Assembly (NCBI GenBank): GCA_038025085.1
Contig: CM076150.1
Location: 2,501-66,500, forward strand
DNA length: 64,000 nt
Direction of reading: 5' to 3'
Origin: Tetragonia tetragonoides
Taxonomy: Eukaryota > Streptophyta > Magnoliopsida > Caryophyllales > Aizoaceae
The notes beneath the pieces were generated by a model. That model did no database searches. It saw only the letters and a program-made list of their open reading frames with translations, and was not told where the DNA came from. The position numbers were made by a program, and so were the translations under genes. Positions 38,111-51,770 of the stretch are shown here, in pieces (position 1 is the first letter of the stretch; each line of letters opens with the position of its first letter).

Positions 38111-41015
38111 CCGATTGGCCTAAACTTTTGCAGGGTCATATAACATGACAAAATAAACAACTTTAATTCTTGTGGTACTCTATGAATCCCTACAGATAAG
38201 GAGTTGCCGCGTCTCCCTTTACAGCTCGCGAGAGAAGGCGCCCTATTCATGGATTTTCATTTTTGACCCGATTGGCATAAAATTTTGCAGGGTCATATAA
38301 ATCGACAAAAACAGCAACTTTAATTCTTGTGGTACCCTATGAATCCCAACGAGTAAGGAGTTGCCGCGTCTCGGATTATAGCTCGCGAGAGAAGGCGCCC
38401 TAATCATGGATTTTGGTTTTTCATCCGATTGGCCTAAAATTTTGGAAGGACATATAAATCCACAAAATAAGCAACTTTAATTCTTGTGGTACCGTATGAA
38501 TCTCTACGAGTAAGGAGTTGCCGCGTCTCACTTTTCAGCTCGCGAGGGAAGGCGCCCTATTCATGGATTTTAGTTTTTCATCCGATTAGCCTACAAATTT
38601 GTAGGGTCATATAAATCGACAAAATAAGCAAGTTTAATTCTTGTGGTACCCTATGAATCATTACAGATAAGGAGTTGTCGCGTCTCGGATTACAGCTCGC
38701 GAGAGAAGGCGCCCTATTCATGGATTTTAGTTTTTCATCCGAATTGCCTATAATTTTGCAGGGTCATATAAATGGACAAAATAAGCAACTTTAATTCTTG
38801 TTGTACCCTTTGAATCTCAATGAGTAAGGAGTTGCCGCGTCTCGGATTACAGCTCGTGAGAGAAGACGCCCTATTCATGGATTTTTGCTTTTAATCCGAT
38901 TGGCCTAAAATTTTGCAGGGTCCTATAACAAGACAAAATAAACAACTTTAATTCTTGTGGTACCCTATGAATCCTTACCGATAAGGAGTTGCCGAGTCTC
39001 GGATTACAGCTCGCGAGAGAAGGCGCCCTATTCATGGGTTTTAGTTTTTCATCCGATTGGCCTAAAATTTTGCAGGGTCATATAACATGTCAAAATAAAC
39101 AAATTTAATTCTTGTGGTACCCTATGAATCCCAACGAGTAAGGAGTTGCCGCGTCTCAGATTACAGCTCGCGAGAGATGGCGCCCTATTCATATATTTTA
39201 GTTTTTCATTCGATTAGCTTAAAATTTTCTAGGGTCATATAGATCGACAAAAGAAACAACTTTAATTCTTGTGGTACCCTATGAATTCCAACGAGTAAGG
39301 AGTTTCCGTGTCTCGCTTTACAGCTCGTGAGAGAAGGCGCCCTATTCATGAATTTTTGTTTTTCATCCGATTGGCCTAAAAGTTTGTAGGGTCATATAAA
39401 TCGACAAAAAAAGCAAGTTTAGTTCTTTTGGTACCCTATGATTCCTTACAGATAAAGAGTTGCCGAGTCTCAGATTACAGCTCGCGAGAGAAGGCGCCCT
39501 ATTCATGGGTTTTAGTTTTTCATCCGATTGGCCTAAAACTTTGGATGGTCATATAAATCGACAAAATTAGCAACTTTAATTCTTGTGGTACCCTATCAAT
39601 CCCAACGAGTAAGGAGTTGCCGCGTCTCGGATTAGAGCTCGCGGGAGAAGAAGCCCTATTCATGGATTTTAGTTTTTCATCCGATTGGCCTACAGATAAG
39701 AAGTTGTCGCGTCTCGCTTTACAGCTCGCGAGAGAAGGCGCCCTATTCATGTTTTTTAATTTTTCATCCGATTGGCCTAAAATTTTGCAGGGTCATATAA
39801 ATCGACAAAAGAAGCAACTTTCATTCTTTTTGTACCCTATGAATCCCAGCGAGTAAGGAGTTGCTGCGAGTCGGATTACAGCTCGCGAGACAAGGCGCCC
39901 TATTGATGGAGTTTAGTTTTTCATCCGATTGACCTAAAATTTTTTAGGTTCATATAAATCAAAAAAACAAGCAACTTTAATTCTTGTTGTATCCTATGAA
40001 TCCTTAAAAACAAGGAGTTGCCGTGTCTCGGATTACAACTCGCAAGAGAAGGCGCCCTATTCATGAATTTAAGTTTTTCATCTATTGGCCTAAAATTTGG
40101 CAGGGTCATATAAATTAACAACATAAGCAACTTTAATTCTTGGGGTACCCTATAAATCCTTACAGATAAGGAGTTGTCGAGTCTCAGATTACAGCTCGCG
40201 AGAGAAGGCGCCCTATTTATGGATTTTAGTTTTTCATCCGATTGGCCTAAACTTTTACAGGGTCATATAACACGACAAAATAAGCAACTTTAATTCTTGT
40301 GGTACGCTATGAATCCCTACAGAAAAGGAGTTGTCGTGTCTCGCTTTACAACTCGCGAAAGAAGGCGCCCTATTCATGGATTTTAATTTTTTATCCGATT
40401 GGCCTAAACTTTTGCAGGGTCATATAAATCGAAAAAATAAGCAACTTTAATTCCTGTGGTCCCCTATGAATCTCTACAGATAAGGTGTTGTCGTGTCTCG
40501 GATTACAGCTCACGAGAGGAGGCGACCTCTTCATGGATTTTACTTTTTCATCCGATTGGCCTAAAATTTGCAGGGTCATATAAACCAAGAAAATAAGCAA
40601 CTTTAATTCTTGTGCTACCCTATGAATCCCTACAGATAAGGAGTTCCTGATTGCTGGATTACAGCTCGCGAGAGAAGGTGCCCTATTGATGGATTTCAAC
40701 TTTTCATCCGATTGGCCTAAAATTTTGCAGGGTCATATAACACGACAAAATAAGCAACTTTAATTCTTGTGGTACCCTATGAATCCCTATAGAAAAGGAG
40801 TTGTCGTGTGTCGCGTTACAGCTCGCGAGAGAAGGCGCCTTATTCATGGATTTTAGGTTTTCATCCGATTGGCCTAAAATTTTGCAGGGTCATATAAATC
40901 GATAAAATAAGCAACTTGAATTCTTGTGGTACCCTGTGTATCCAAAAGAGTAAGGAGTTACCGGGTCTCGGATTATAGCTCGCAACAGAAGGCTCCCTAT
41001 TCATGCATTTTGGTT
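38095..41015 (-). repeat. ~3-kb higher-order repeat, copy R1
   Basis: Ordered markers: TAAACTTTTGCAGGG with ATAACATGACAAAATAAAC (38,121), TTTTTGACCCGATTGG (about 38,262), AAGGACATATAAATC (38,446), GAATTGCCTATAATTTTG (about 38,741), CTCAATGAGTAAGG, GAGATGGCGCC (about 39,176), TCCCCTATGAATCTCTACAG with GGAGGCGACC (about 40,460-40,530), and GAGTTCCTGATTGCTGG (about 40,643). The same order follows in R2 and, with gaps, in R3. Confidence 0.88.
39682..39768 (-). repeat. Truncated monomer (87 bp) in R1
   Basis: GGCCTA is joined to CAGATAAGAAGTTG at about 39,692, removing 70 bp. CATC landmarks end at 39,681 and 39,768, 87 bp apart. R2 has the full-length unit, so the deletion is private to R1. Confidence 0.88.
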
Positions 41016-44000
41016 TTTCATCCGATTGGCCTAAACTTTTGCAGGGTCATATAACATGACAAAATAAACAACTTTAATTCTTGTGGTACTCTATGAATCC
41101 CTACAGATAAGGAGTTGCCGCGTCTCCGTTTACAGCTCGCGAGAGAAGGCGTCCTATTCATGGATTTTCTTTTTTGACCCGAATTGCGTAAAATTTTGCA
41201 GGGTCATATAAATCGACAAAAAAAGCAACTTTTATTCTTGTGGTACCCTATGAATCCCAACGAGTAAGGAGTTGTCGCGACTCGGATTACAGCTCGCAAG
41301 AGAAGGCGCCCTATTCATGGATTTTAGTTTTTCATCTGATTGGCCTAAAATTTTGCAGGGTCATATAAATCGACAAAAACAACAACTTTAATTCTTGTGG
41401 TACCCTATGAATCCCAACGAGTAAGGAGTTGCCGCGTCTTGGATTATACCTCGCGAGAGAAGGCGCCCTATTCATGGATTTTGGTTTTTCATCCGATTGG
41501 CCTAAAATTTTGAAAGGACATATAAATCGACAAAATAAGCAACTTTAATTCTTGTGGTACCATATGAATCTCTACGAGTAAGGAGTTGTCGCGTCTCACT
41601 TTTCAGCTCGCGAGAGAAGGCGCCCTATTCATGGATTTTAGTTTTTCATCCGATTAGCCTAAAAATTTGTAGGGTCATATATATCGACAAAATAAGCAAG
41701 TTTAATTGTTGTGGTACCCTATGAATCATTACAGATAAGGAGTTGTCGCGTCTCGGATTACAGCTCGCTAGATAAGGCGCCCTATTCATGGATTTTAGTT
41801 TTTCATCCGAATTGCCTATAATTTTGCAGGGTCATATAAATGGACAAAATAAGCAACTTTAATTCTTGTGGTACCCTTTGAATCTCAATGAGTAAGGAGT
41901 TTCCGCGTCTCGGATTACAGCTCGTAAGAGAAGACGCCCTATTCATGGATTTTAGTTTTTCATCCGATTGGCGTAAAATTTTGCAGGATCCTATAACAAG
42001 ACAAAATAAACAACTTTAATTCTTGTGGTACCCTATGAATCCTTACCGATAAGGAGTTGTCGAGTATCGGATTACAGCTCGCGAGAGAAGGCGCCCTATT
42101 CATGGATTTTAGTTTTTCATCCGATTGGCCTAAAATTTTGCAAGGTCATATAACATGTTAAAATAAACAAATTTAATTCTTGTGGTACCCTATGAATCCC
42201 AACGAGTAAGGAGTTGCCGCGTCTCAGATTACAGCTCGCGAGAGATGGCGCCCTATTCATATATTTTAGTTTTTCATTCGATTAGCTTAAAATTTTGTAG
42301 GGTCATATAAATCGACAAAAGAAACAACTTTAATTCTTGTGGTACCCTATGAATTCCAACGAGTAAGGAGTTTCCGTGTCTCGCTTTACAGCTCGTGAGA
42401 GAAGGCGCCCTATTCATGGATTTTTGTTTTTCATCCGATTGGCCTAAAAGTTTTTAGGGTCATATAAATCGACAAAAAAAGCAACTTTAGTTCTTTTGGT
42501 ACCCTATGATTCCTTACAGATAAAGAGTTGCCGAGTCTCAGATTACAGCTCGCGAGAGAAGGCGCCCTACTCATGGGTTTTAGTTTTTCATCCGATTGGC
42601 CTAAAATTTTGGAGGGTCATATAAATCGACAAAATTAGCAACTTTAATTCTTGTGGTACCCTATGAATCCCAACGAGTAAGGAGTTGTCGCGTCTCGGAT
42701 TAGAGCTCGCGAGAGAAGAAGCCCTATTCACGGATTCTAGTTTTTCATCCGATTGGCCAAAAATTTTGCAGGGTCAATAACATGACAAAATAAACAACTT
42801 TAATTCTTGTGGTACCCTATGAATCCTTATCGATAAGGAGTTGCCGAGTCTCGGATTACAGCTCGCGAGAGAAGGCGCCCTATTCATTGATTTTATTTCA
42901 TCCGATTGGCCTAAAATTTTGCAGGGTCATATAACATGACAAAATAAACAACTTTAATTCTTGTGGTACTCTATGAATCCCTACAGATAAGCAGTTGTCG
43001 CGTCTCGCTTTACAGCTCGCGAGAGAAGGCGCGCTATTCATGGTTTATAATTTTTCATCCGATTGGCCTAAAATTTTGCAGGGTCATATAAATCGACAAA
43101 AGAAGCAACTTTCATTCTTTTGGTACCCTATGAATCTCCATGAGTAAGAAGTTGCCGCGTCTCAGATTACAGCTCGCGAGACAAGGCACCCTATTGATGG
43201 AGTTTAGTTTTTCATCCGATTGACCTAAAATTTTTTAGGTTCATATAAATCGAAAAAACAAGCAACTTTAATTCTTGTTGTACCCTATGAATCCTCGCAA
43301 GAGAAGGCGCCCTATTCATGAATTTATGTTTTTAATCTATTGGCCTAAAATTTTGCAGGGTCATATAAATTGACAACATAAGAAACTTTAATTCTTGGGG
43401 TACCCTATGAATCCTTACAGATAAGGAGTTGCCGAGTCTCAGATTACAGCTCGCGAGAGAAGGCGCCCTATTCATGGATTTTAGTTTTTCATCCGATTGG
43501 CCTAATCTTTTGCAGGGTCATATAACCCGACAAAATAAGCAACTTTAATTCTTGTGGTACCCTATGAATCCCTACAGAAAAGCACTTGTCGTGTCTCGCT
43601 TTACATATCGCGTAAGAAGGCGCCCTATTCATGGATTTTAATTTTTCATCCGATTGGCCTAAAATTTTGCAGGGTCATATAAATCGACAAATTAAGCAAC
43701 TTTAATTCTTGTGGTCCCCTATGAATCTCTACAGATAAGGAGTTGTCGTGTCTCGGATTACAGCTCACGAGAGGAGGCGACCTATTCATGGATTTTACTT
43801 TTTCATCCGATTGGTCTAAAATTTGAAGGGTCATATAAATCAAGAAAATAAGTAACTTTAATTCTTGTGGTACCCTATGAATCCCTACAGATAAGGAGTT
43901 CCTGATTGCTGGATTACAGCTCGCGAGAGAAGGTACCCTATTGATGGATTTTAGTTTTTCATCTGATTGGCCTAAAATTTTGCAGGGTCATATAACACGA

Positions 44001-44265
44001 CAAAATAAGCAACTTTAATTCTTGTGGTACCCTATGAATCCCTACAGAAAAGGAGTTGTCGTGTGTCGCGTTACAGCTCGCGAGAGAAGGCGCCCTATTC
44101 ATGGATTTTACTTTTTCATCCGTTTGGCCAAAAATTTTGCAGGGTCATATAAACCGACAAAATAAGCAACTTAAATTCTTGTGGTACCCTGTGTATCCCA
44201 AAGAGTAAGGAGTTGCCGGGTCTCGGATTATAGCTCGCAAGAGAAGGCTCCCTATTCATGGATTT
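41015..44265 (-). repeat. ~3-kb higher-order repeat, copy R2
   Basis: Repeats the marker order of R1. The offset is 2,911 bp at TAAACTTTTG (38,121 and 41,032) and 3,068 bp at AAGGACAT (38,446 and 41,514). That 157-bp increase is one extra monomer near 41,290-41,440. R2 lacks the 70-bp deletion of R1 at 39,681 but has its own deletion near 43,294. Confidence 0.88.
43288..43300 (-). repeat. Deletion junction (about 36 bp lost) in R2
   Basis: TATGAATCC is followed directly by TCGCAAGAGAAGG, so the AACGAGTAAGGAGTTGCC stretch is missing. The equivalent R1 unit (about 40,000-40,060) is intact. Confidence 0.82.
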
Positions 44266-45900
44266 TGGTTTTTCATCCGATTAGCCTAAACTTTTGCAGG
44301 GTCATATAACATGACAAAATAAAGAACTTTACAGCTTGCGAGAGAAGGCGCCCTATTCATGGATTTTCTTTTTTGACCCGATTGGCGTAAAATTTTGCAG
44401 GGTCATATAAATCGACTAAAACAGCAACTTTGATTCTTGTGGTACCCTATGAATCCCAACGAGTAAGGAGTTGCCGCGTCTCAGATTACAGCTCGCGAGA
44501 GAAGGCGCCCTATTCATGGACTTTAGTTTTTCATCTGATTGGCCTAAAATTTTGCAGGGTCATATAAATCGACAAAAACAACAACTTTAATTCTTGTGGT
44601 ACCCTATGAATCCCAACGAGTAAGGAGTTGCCTCGTCTCGGATTATAGCTCGCGAGAGAAGGCGCCCTATTCATGGATTTTGGTTTTTCATCCGATTGGC
44701 CTAAAATTATGAAAGGACATATAAATCGACAAAATGAGCAACTTTAATTCTTGTGGTACCGTATGAATCTCTACGAGTAAGGAGTTGCCGCGTCTCACTT
44801 TTCAGCTCGCGAGAGAAGGCGCCCTATTCATGGATTTTAGTTTTTCATCCGATTAGCCTAAAAATTTGTAGGGTCATATAAATCGACAAAATAAGCAAGT
44901 TTAATTCTTGTGGTACCCTATGAATCATTACATATAAGGAGTTGTCGCGTCTCGGATTACAGCTCGAGAGAGAAGGCGCCCTATCATGCATTTTAGTTTT
45001 TCATCCGAATTGCCTATAATTTTGCAGGGTCATATTAATGGACAAAATAAGCAACTTTAATTCTTGTGGTACCCTTTGAATCTCAATGAGTAAGGAGTTG
45101 CCGCGTCTCGGATTACAGCTCGTGAGAGAAGACGCCCTATTCTTGGATTTTAATTTTTCATCCGATTGGCCTAAATTTTTGCAGGGTCATATAACAAGAC
45201 AAAATAAGCAACTTTAATTCTTGTGGTACCCTATGAATCCCTACAGAAAAGGAGTTGTCGTGTCTCGCTTTACAGCTCGCGAAAGAAGGCGCCCTATTCA
45301 TGGATTCTAATTTTTCAACCGATTGGCCTAAAATTATTCAGGGTCATATAAATCGAAAAACTAAGAACGTTTAATTCTTGTGGTCCCTTATGAATCTCTA
45401 CAGATAAGGAGTTGTCTTGTCTCGGATTACAGCTCACGAGAGGAGGCGACCTATTCATGGATTTTACTTTTTCATCCGATTGGCCTAAAATTTGCAGGGT
45501 CATATAAATCAAGAAACTAAGCAACTTTAATTCTTGTGGTACCCTATGAATCCCTACAGATAAGGAGTTCCTGATTGCTGGATTACAGCTCGCGAGAGGA
45601 GGTGCCCTATTGATGGATTTTAGTTTTTCATCCGATTGGCCTAAAATTTTGCAGGGTCATAGAACACAAATAAATAAGCAACTTTAATTCTTGTGGTACC
45701 TTATGAATCCCTACAGAAAAGGAGTTACAGCTCGCAAGAGAAGGCGCCATATTCATGGATTTTAATTTTTCATCCGATTGGTCTAAAATTTTGCAGGGTC
45801 ATATAAATCGACAAAATAAGAAACTTTAATTCTTGTGGTACCCTATGAATCCCAGCGAGTAAGGAGTTGCCGCGTCTCGGACTATAACTCGCGGGAGAAG
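44265..45900 (-). repeat. ~3-kb higher-order repeat, truncated copy R3
   Basis: Starts like R2 (TAAACTTTTG at 44,287, offset 3,255 from R2). A 56-bp deletion at about 44,330 joins AAGAACTTT to ACAGCTTGCG. AAGGACAT follows at 44,713, then GAATTGCCTATAATTTTG, and then about a kilobase of the unit is missing: after about 45,200 it goes straight to the CCCTACAGAAAAGGAG unit. It then follows R1 and R2 through GAGTTCCTGATTGCTGG and ends in a unit shortened by about 14 bp at 45,724-45,735. Confidence 0.82.
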
Positions 45901-47000
45901 GTGCCCTATTCATGGATTTTAGTTTTTCATCCGATTGGCTTAAACTTTTGCAGGGTCATATAACTCGAGAAAATAAGAAACTTTAATTCTTTTGGAACCC
46001 TACGAATCCTAACACATAAGGAGTTGCTGAGTCTCGGATTACAGCTCGCGAGAAGAGGCACCCTATTCATGGATTTTAGTTTTTCATCCGATTGACTAAA
46101 AATTTGCAGGTTCATATAAATAGAGAAAATAAGCAACTTTCATTCTTGTGGTAACTGACGAATCCCTACAGATAAGTAGTCGCGTCTCGGATTTTAGCTC
46201 GCGAGAGCAGGCGCCCTATTCATGGATTTTAGTTTTTCATCCGATTAGCCTAAAATTTTGCAGGGTTATACAAATCAAGAAAATAAGCAATTTAAATTCT
46301 TGTGGTACCCTATGATTCCCTACAGATAAGGAGTTGCGGAGTCTCGTATTACAGCTCGCGAGAGGAAGCGCCCTATTCATGGATTTTTGTTTTTCATCCG
46401 ACTGGCCTAAAATTTTGCAGGGTCATATATATCGACAAAATAAGCAAATTTAATTCTTGTGGTACCGTATGAATCCCTACAGATAAGGAGTTGCCAAGTC
46501 TCGGATTACAGCTCGCGAGAGGAGGCGCCCTATTCATGGATTTTAGCTTTTTATCCGATTTGCTTTCACTTTTGCAGGGTCATATAAATCAAGAAAATAA
46601 GCAACATTAATTCTTGTGGTACCCCATGAATCCCTCCTGATAAGGAGTTCCCGAGTCCCGGAATACAGCTCGGGAGAAAAGGCGCCCTATTCATGGATTT
46701 TAGTTTTTCATCCGATTACCCTAAAATTTTTCAGGGTCAATTTACTCGACAAAATAAGCAACTTTAATTATATTTGTACCCTATGAATCCCTACAGATAA
46801 GGAGTTGCCGCGTCTTGCTTTACAACTCGCGAGACAAGGTGCCCTATTCATGGATTTTAATTTTTCATCCGATTGGCCTAAAATTTTGCAGGGTCATATA
46901 AATCAAAAAAATAAGCAACTTTCATTCTTGTGGTACCCTATAAATCCTTACAGATAAGAAGTTGATGAGTCTCGGATTACAGCTCGAGAGAGAATGTGGC
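45900..47000 (-). repeat. Minus block monomers between R3 and the 1.25-kb duplication
   Basis: About seven monomers. Several have AATCAAGAAAATAAG or ACTCGAGAAAATAAG in place of ATCGACAAAATAAG. There is no coding signal and no foreign DNA. Confidence 0.85.
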
Positions 47001-48240
47001 CTATTCATGGATTTTAGTTTTTTATCCGATTTGCCTAAAATTTTGCAGGGTTAATTAACTCGACAAAATAAGCAACTTTAATTCTTGTTGTACCCAATGA
47101 ATCCCTAGAGACAAGGAGTTGCCGAATCTTGCTTTATAACTCGCGAGAGAAGGTGCCCTATTCATGGATTTTAGTTTTTTCATCCGATTGGCCTAAAATC
47201 TTGCAGGGTCATATAAATCGACAAAAATAAGCAACTTTAATTCTTGTTGTACCGTATGAATCCTTACAGATAAGGAGTTTCCGAGTTTCGGATTACAGCT
47301 CGCGAGAGCAGGCGCCCTAATCATGGATTTTAGCTTTTCATCCGATTGGCCTAAAATTTTGCAGGGTGATATAAATCGACAAAATAAGCAACTTTAATTC
47401 TTGTTGTACCCTATGAGTCTCTACAGATAAGGAGTTGTCGAGTCTCGGATTACAGCTCACGAGAGGAGGCGACCTATTCATGGATTTTACTTTTTCATCC
47501 GATTGGCCTAAAATTTTGCAGGGTCATATAAATCAAGAAAATAAGCAACTTCAATTCTTGTGGTACCCTATGAATCCCTACAGATAAGGAGTTCCTGACT
47601 CCCGGATTACAGCTCGTGAGAGAAGGCCCCCTATTCATGGATTTTACTTTTTCATCCGTTTGGCCTAAAATTTTGCAGGGTCATATAAATCGACAAAATA
47701 AGCAACTTTAATTCTTGTGGTACCGTATCAATCCCTACGAGTAAGGAGTTGCCTCACTTTACAGCTCGCGAGAGAAGGCGCCCTATTCATGGATTTTACT
47801 TTTTCATCCGTTTGGCCTAAAATTTTGCAGGGTCATATAAATCGACAAAATAAGCAACTTTAATCCTTGTGGTACCGTATAAATCCCTACGAGTAAGGAG
47901 TTGCCTCGCTTTACAGCTCGCGAGAGAAGCCGCTAAATTTATGGATTTTAGTTTTTCCTCCGATTGGCCTAAAATTTAGCAAAAGTCATATAAATCGACA
48001 AAATAAGCAACTTTAATTCTTGTGGTACCCAATGAATCCCAACGAGTAAGCAGTTGCCGCATCTCGGAATACAGCTCCCGAGAGAAGGCACCCTATTCAT
48101 ATATTTTAGTTTTCCATCCGATTGGCCTAAAATTTTGCAGGGTCATATAAATCGACAAAATAAGCAACTTTAATTCTTGTGGTACCCTATGAATCCTTAC
48201 AGATAAGCAGTTGCCGAGTCTCGGATTACAGCTCGCGAGA
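47000..48240 (-). repeat. 1.25-kb tandem duplication, copy 1
   Basis: Markers in order: GTTAATTAACTCGAC, TTGCTTTATAACTCG, TTAGTTTTTTCATCC with AAAATCTTGCAGGG (47,198), GAGCAGGCGCCCTAATCATGG, GGGTGATATAAATCG, GGAGGCGACC, two units with ATCCCTACGAGTAAGGAG, and GTAAGCAGTTGCCGCATCTC with CTCCCGAG. The same order recurs 1,249 bp downstream (eight monomers less 7 bp). Confidence 0.88.
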
Positions 48241-48244
48241 GAAG

Positions 48245-49420
48245 ACGGCCTATTCATGGATTTTAGTTTTTCATCCGATTAGCCTAAAATTTAGCAGGGT
48301 CAATTAACTCGACAAAATAAGCAACTTTAATTCTTGTTGTACCCTATGAATCCCTACTGACAAGGAGTTGCCGAGTCTTGCTTTATAACTCGCGAGAGAA
48401 GGTGCCCTATTCATGGATTTTAGTTTTTTCATCCGATTGGCCTAAAATCTTGCAGGGTCATATAAATCGACAAAAATAAGCAACTTTAATTCTTGTTGTA
48501 CCGTATGAGTCCTTACAGATAAGGAATTGCCGAGTTTTGGATTACAGCTCGCGAGAGCAGGCGCCCTAATCATGGATTTTAGCTTTTCATCCGTTGGCCT
48601 AAAATTTTGCGGGGTGATATAAATCGACAAAATAAGCAACTTTAATTCTTGTGGTACCCTATGAATCTCTACAGATAAGGAGTTGTCGAGTCTCGGATTA
48701 CAGCTCACGAGAGGAGGCGACCTATTCATGGATTTTACTTTTTCTTCCGATTGGCCTAAAATTTTGCAGGGTCATATAAATCAAGAAAATAAGCAACTTC
48801 AATTCTTGTGGTACCCAATGAATCCCTACAGATAAGGAGTTCTTGATTCCTGGATTACAGCTCGTGAGAGAAGGCGCCCTACTCATGTATTTGACTTTTT
48901 TATCCGTTTGGCCTTAAATTTTGCAGGGTCATATAAATCGACAAAATAAGCAACTTTAATTCTTGTGGTACCGTATCAATCCCTACGAGTAAGGAGTTGC
49001 CTCGCTTTACAACTCGCGAGAGAAGGCGCCCTATTCATGGATTTTACTTTTTTCATCCTTTTGGCCTAAAATTTTGCAGGGTCATATAAATCGACAAAAT
49101 AAGCAACTTTAATTCTTGTGGGAGCGTATAAATCCCTACGAGTAAGGAGTTGCCTCGGTTTACAGCTCGCGAGAGAAGCCGCCATATTTATGGATTTTAG
49201 TTTTTCCTCCGATGTGCCTAAAATTTAGCAAAAGTCATATAAATCGACAAAATAAGCAACTTTAATTCTTGTGGTACCCAATGAATCCAACCGAGTAAGC
49301 AGTTGCCGCATCTCGGAATACAGCTCCCGAGAGAAGGCGCCCTATTCATAGATTTTAGTTTTCCATCCGATTGGCCTAAAATTTTGTAGGGTCATATAAT
49401 CGACAAAATAAGAAACATTA
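48245..49420 (-). repeat. 1.25-kb tandem duplication, copy 2
   Basis: Follows copy 1 directly. AAAATCTTGCAGGG is at 48,447 (47,198 plus 1,249). It ends with GTAAGCAGTTGCCGCATCTC and CTCCCGAG at about 49,295-49,330. The second half has the paired short units GAGTTGCCTCGCTTTACA / GAGTTGCCTCGGTTTACA, each lacking about 8 bp. Confidence 0.88.
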
Positions 49421-51770
49421 ATTCTTGTGGTACCCTACGAATCCTTTCAGATAAGGAGTTGCCGAGTCTCGGATTACAGCTCGCGAGAGGAGGCATCCTA
49501 TTCATCGATTTTAGTTTTTCATCCGATTGGACTATAATTTTGCAGCGTCATATAAATCGACCAAATTAGCAAATTTAATTCTTTTGGTACCCTATGAATC
49601 CTTACAGATAAGGAGTTGCCGAGTCTCGGATTACAGCTCGCGAGAGAAGGCGCCCTATTCATAGATTTTATTTTTTCTTCCGATTGGCCTAAAAATTTGC
49701 AGGGTCATATAAATAGACAAAATAAGCAACTTTAAATCTTGTGGTACCCTATGAATCCTTACAGATAAGGAGTTGCCGAGTCTCGGATTACAGCTCGCGA
49801 GAGAAGGCGGCCTATTCATGGATTTTAGTTTTTCATCCGATTAGCCCAAAATTTTGCAGGGTCAATTTACTCAACGAAATAAGCAACTTTAATTCTTGTG
49901 GTACCTTATGAATCCCTACAGATAAGGAGTTGTCGCGTCTTGTTTTACAACTCGCGAGAGAAGGCGCCCTATTCATGGATTTTTGATTTTCATCCGATTG
50001 GCCTAAAATCTTGCACAGTCAGATAAATAAACAAAATAAGCAACTTTAATTCTTGTGGTATCCTATGAATCCCTACAGATAAGGAGTTGCCGCGTTCGGA
50101 TTACAGCTCGCCAGAGGAGGCGCCCTATTCATGGATTGTAGTTTTTCATCCGATTGGCCTAATGTTTTGGAGGGTTATATAACTCCACAAAATAAAGAAC
50201 TTTAATTCTTGTGGTACCCTATGAATCCTTACAGATAAGGAGTTGCCGAGTCTCGGATTACAGCTCGCGAGATAAGGCACCCTATTCATGGATTTTAGTT
50301 TTTCATCAGATTGGCCTAAACCTTTGCAGGGTCATATAAATCGACAAAAAAAGAAACTTCAATTCTTGAGTTACCCTATGAATCCCTAAAGATAAGGAGT
50401 TGCCGCTTCTCGGATTACAACTCGCGCGAGGAGGCGCGCTATTCATGGATTTTAGTTTTTCATCTGATTGGTTTAATATTTTGGAGGGTTATATCACTCG
50501 TGAAAAAAAGCATCTTTAATTCTTTTGATACACTATCAATCCTTACAGATAAGGAGTTGCCGAGTCTCGGATTACAGCTCGCGAGAGAAGGCGTCGTATT
50601 CATGGATTTTAGTTTTTCATCCGATTGGCCTAAAATTTTGCAGGGTCATATAAATCGATAAAATTAGCAACTTTAATTCTTGTGCTACCTATGAATTCCA
50701 ACGAGTAAGGAGTTGATGCATCTCGGATTGCCGCTCGCGAGAGAAGGCGCCCTGTTCATGGATTTTAGTTTTTCATCTGATTGGCCTAAAATTTTGCATG
50801 GTCATATAAATCAAAAAAATAAGAAATTTCAATTCTTGGGGTACCCTATGAATCCCTACAGATAAGGAGTTGTCGCGTCTCGGGTTACAGCTCGCGAGAG
50901 GAGGCGCCCTATTCATGGATTTTTGTTTTTCATCTGATTGGCCTAAAAATTTGGAGGGTTATATAAATCGAGAAAAAAAGCAACTTTAATTCTTGTGGTA
51001 CCCTATGAATCCTTACAGATAAGGAGTTGCCGAGTCTCGGATTACAGCTCGCGAGAGAATGCGCCCTATTCATGGATTTTAGTTTTTCATCCGATTGGCC
51101 TAAAATTTTGCAGGGTCATATAAATTGACAAAATAAGCAACTTTAATTCTTGTGGTACCCCATGAATCCTTACAGATAAGGAGTTGCGGAGTCTCGGATT
51201 ACAGCTCGCGAAAGAAGGCGTCCTATTCATGGATTTTAGTTTTTCATTCGATTGGCCTAAAATTTTGCAAGGTCATATAAGTCGACAAAATAAGCAACTG
51301 TGGTACCATATGTATCTCAACGAGTAAGGAGTTGTCGCGTCTCGCTTTACAGCTCGCGAGAGAAGGCGCCCTATTCATGGATTTTAGTTTTTCATCCGAT
51401 TGGCCTAAAAATTTGCAGGGTCATACAAATCGATAAAATAAGCAACTTTAATTCTTGTGGTACCCTATGAATCCCAACGAGTAAGGAGTTGCCGCATCTC
51501 GAATTGCCGCTCGCGAGAGAAAGCGCTCGATTCATGGATTTTAGTTTTTCATCTGATTTGCCCCAAATTTTGCAGGGTCATATAAATCGACAAAATAAGC
51601 AACTTTAATTCTTGTGGTACCCAATTAATCCCAACGAGTAAGGAGTTGCCGCGTCTCGCTTTACAGCTCGAGTGAGAAGGCGCCCTATTCAAGGATTTTA
51701 GTTTTTCATTCGATTGGGCCTAAAATTTTGCAGGGTCATATAACTCGACAAAATAAGCAACTTTAATTCT
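49420..51770 (-). repeat. Minus block monomers, 49.4-51.8 kb
   Basis: About 15 monomers, mostly of the CCTTACAGATAAGG / GAGTCTCGGATTACAG type. One unit has lost about 9 bp at 51,299 (GCAACTGTGGTACC). Several units have GGAGGGTTATAT in place of CAGGGTCATAT (about 50,171, 50,483 and 50,953). No gene found. Confidence 0.85.
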
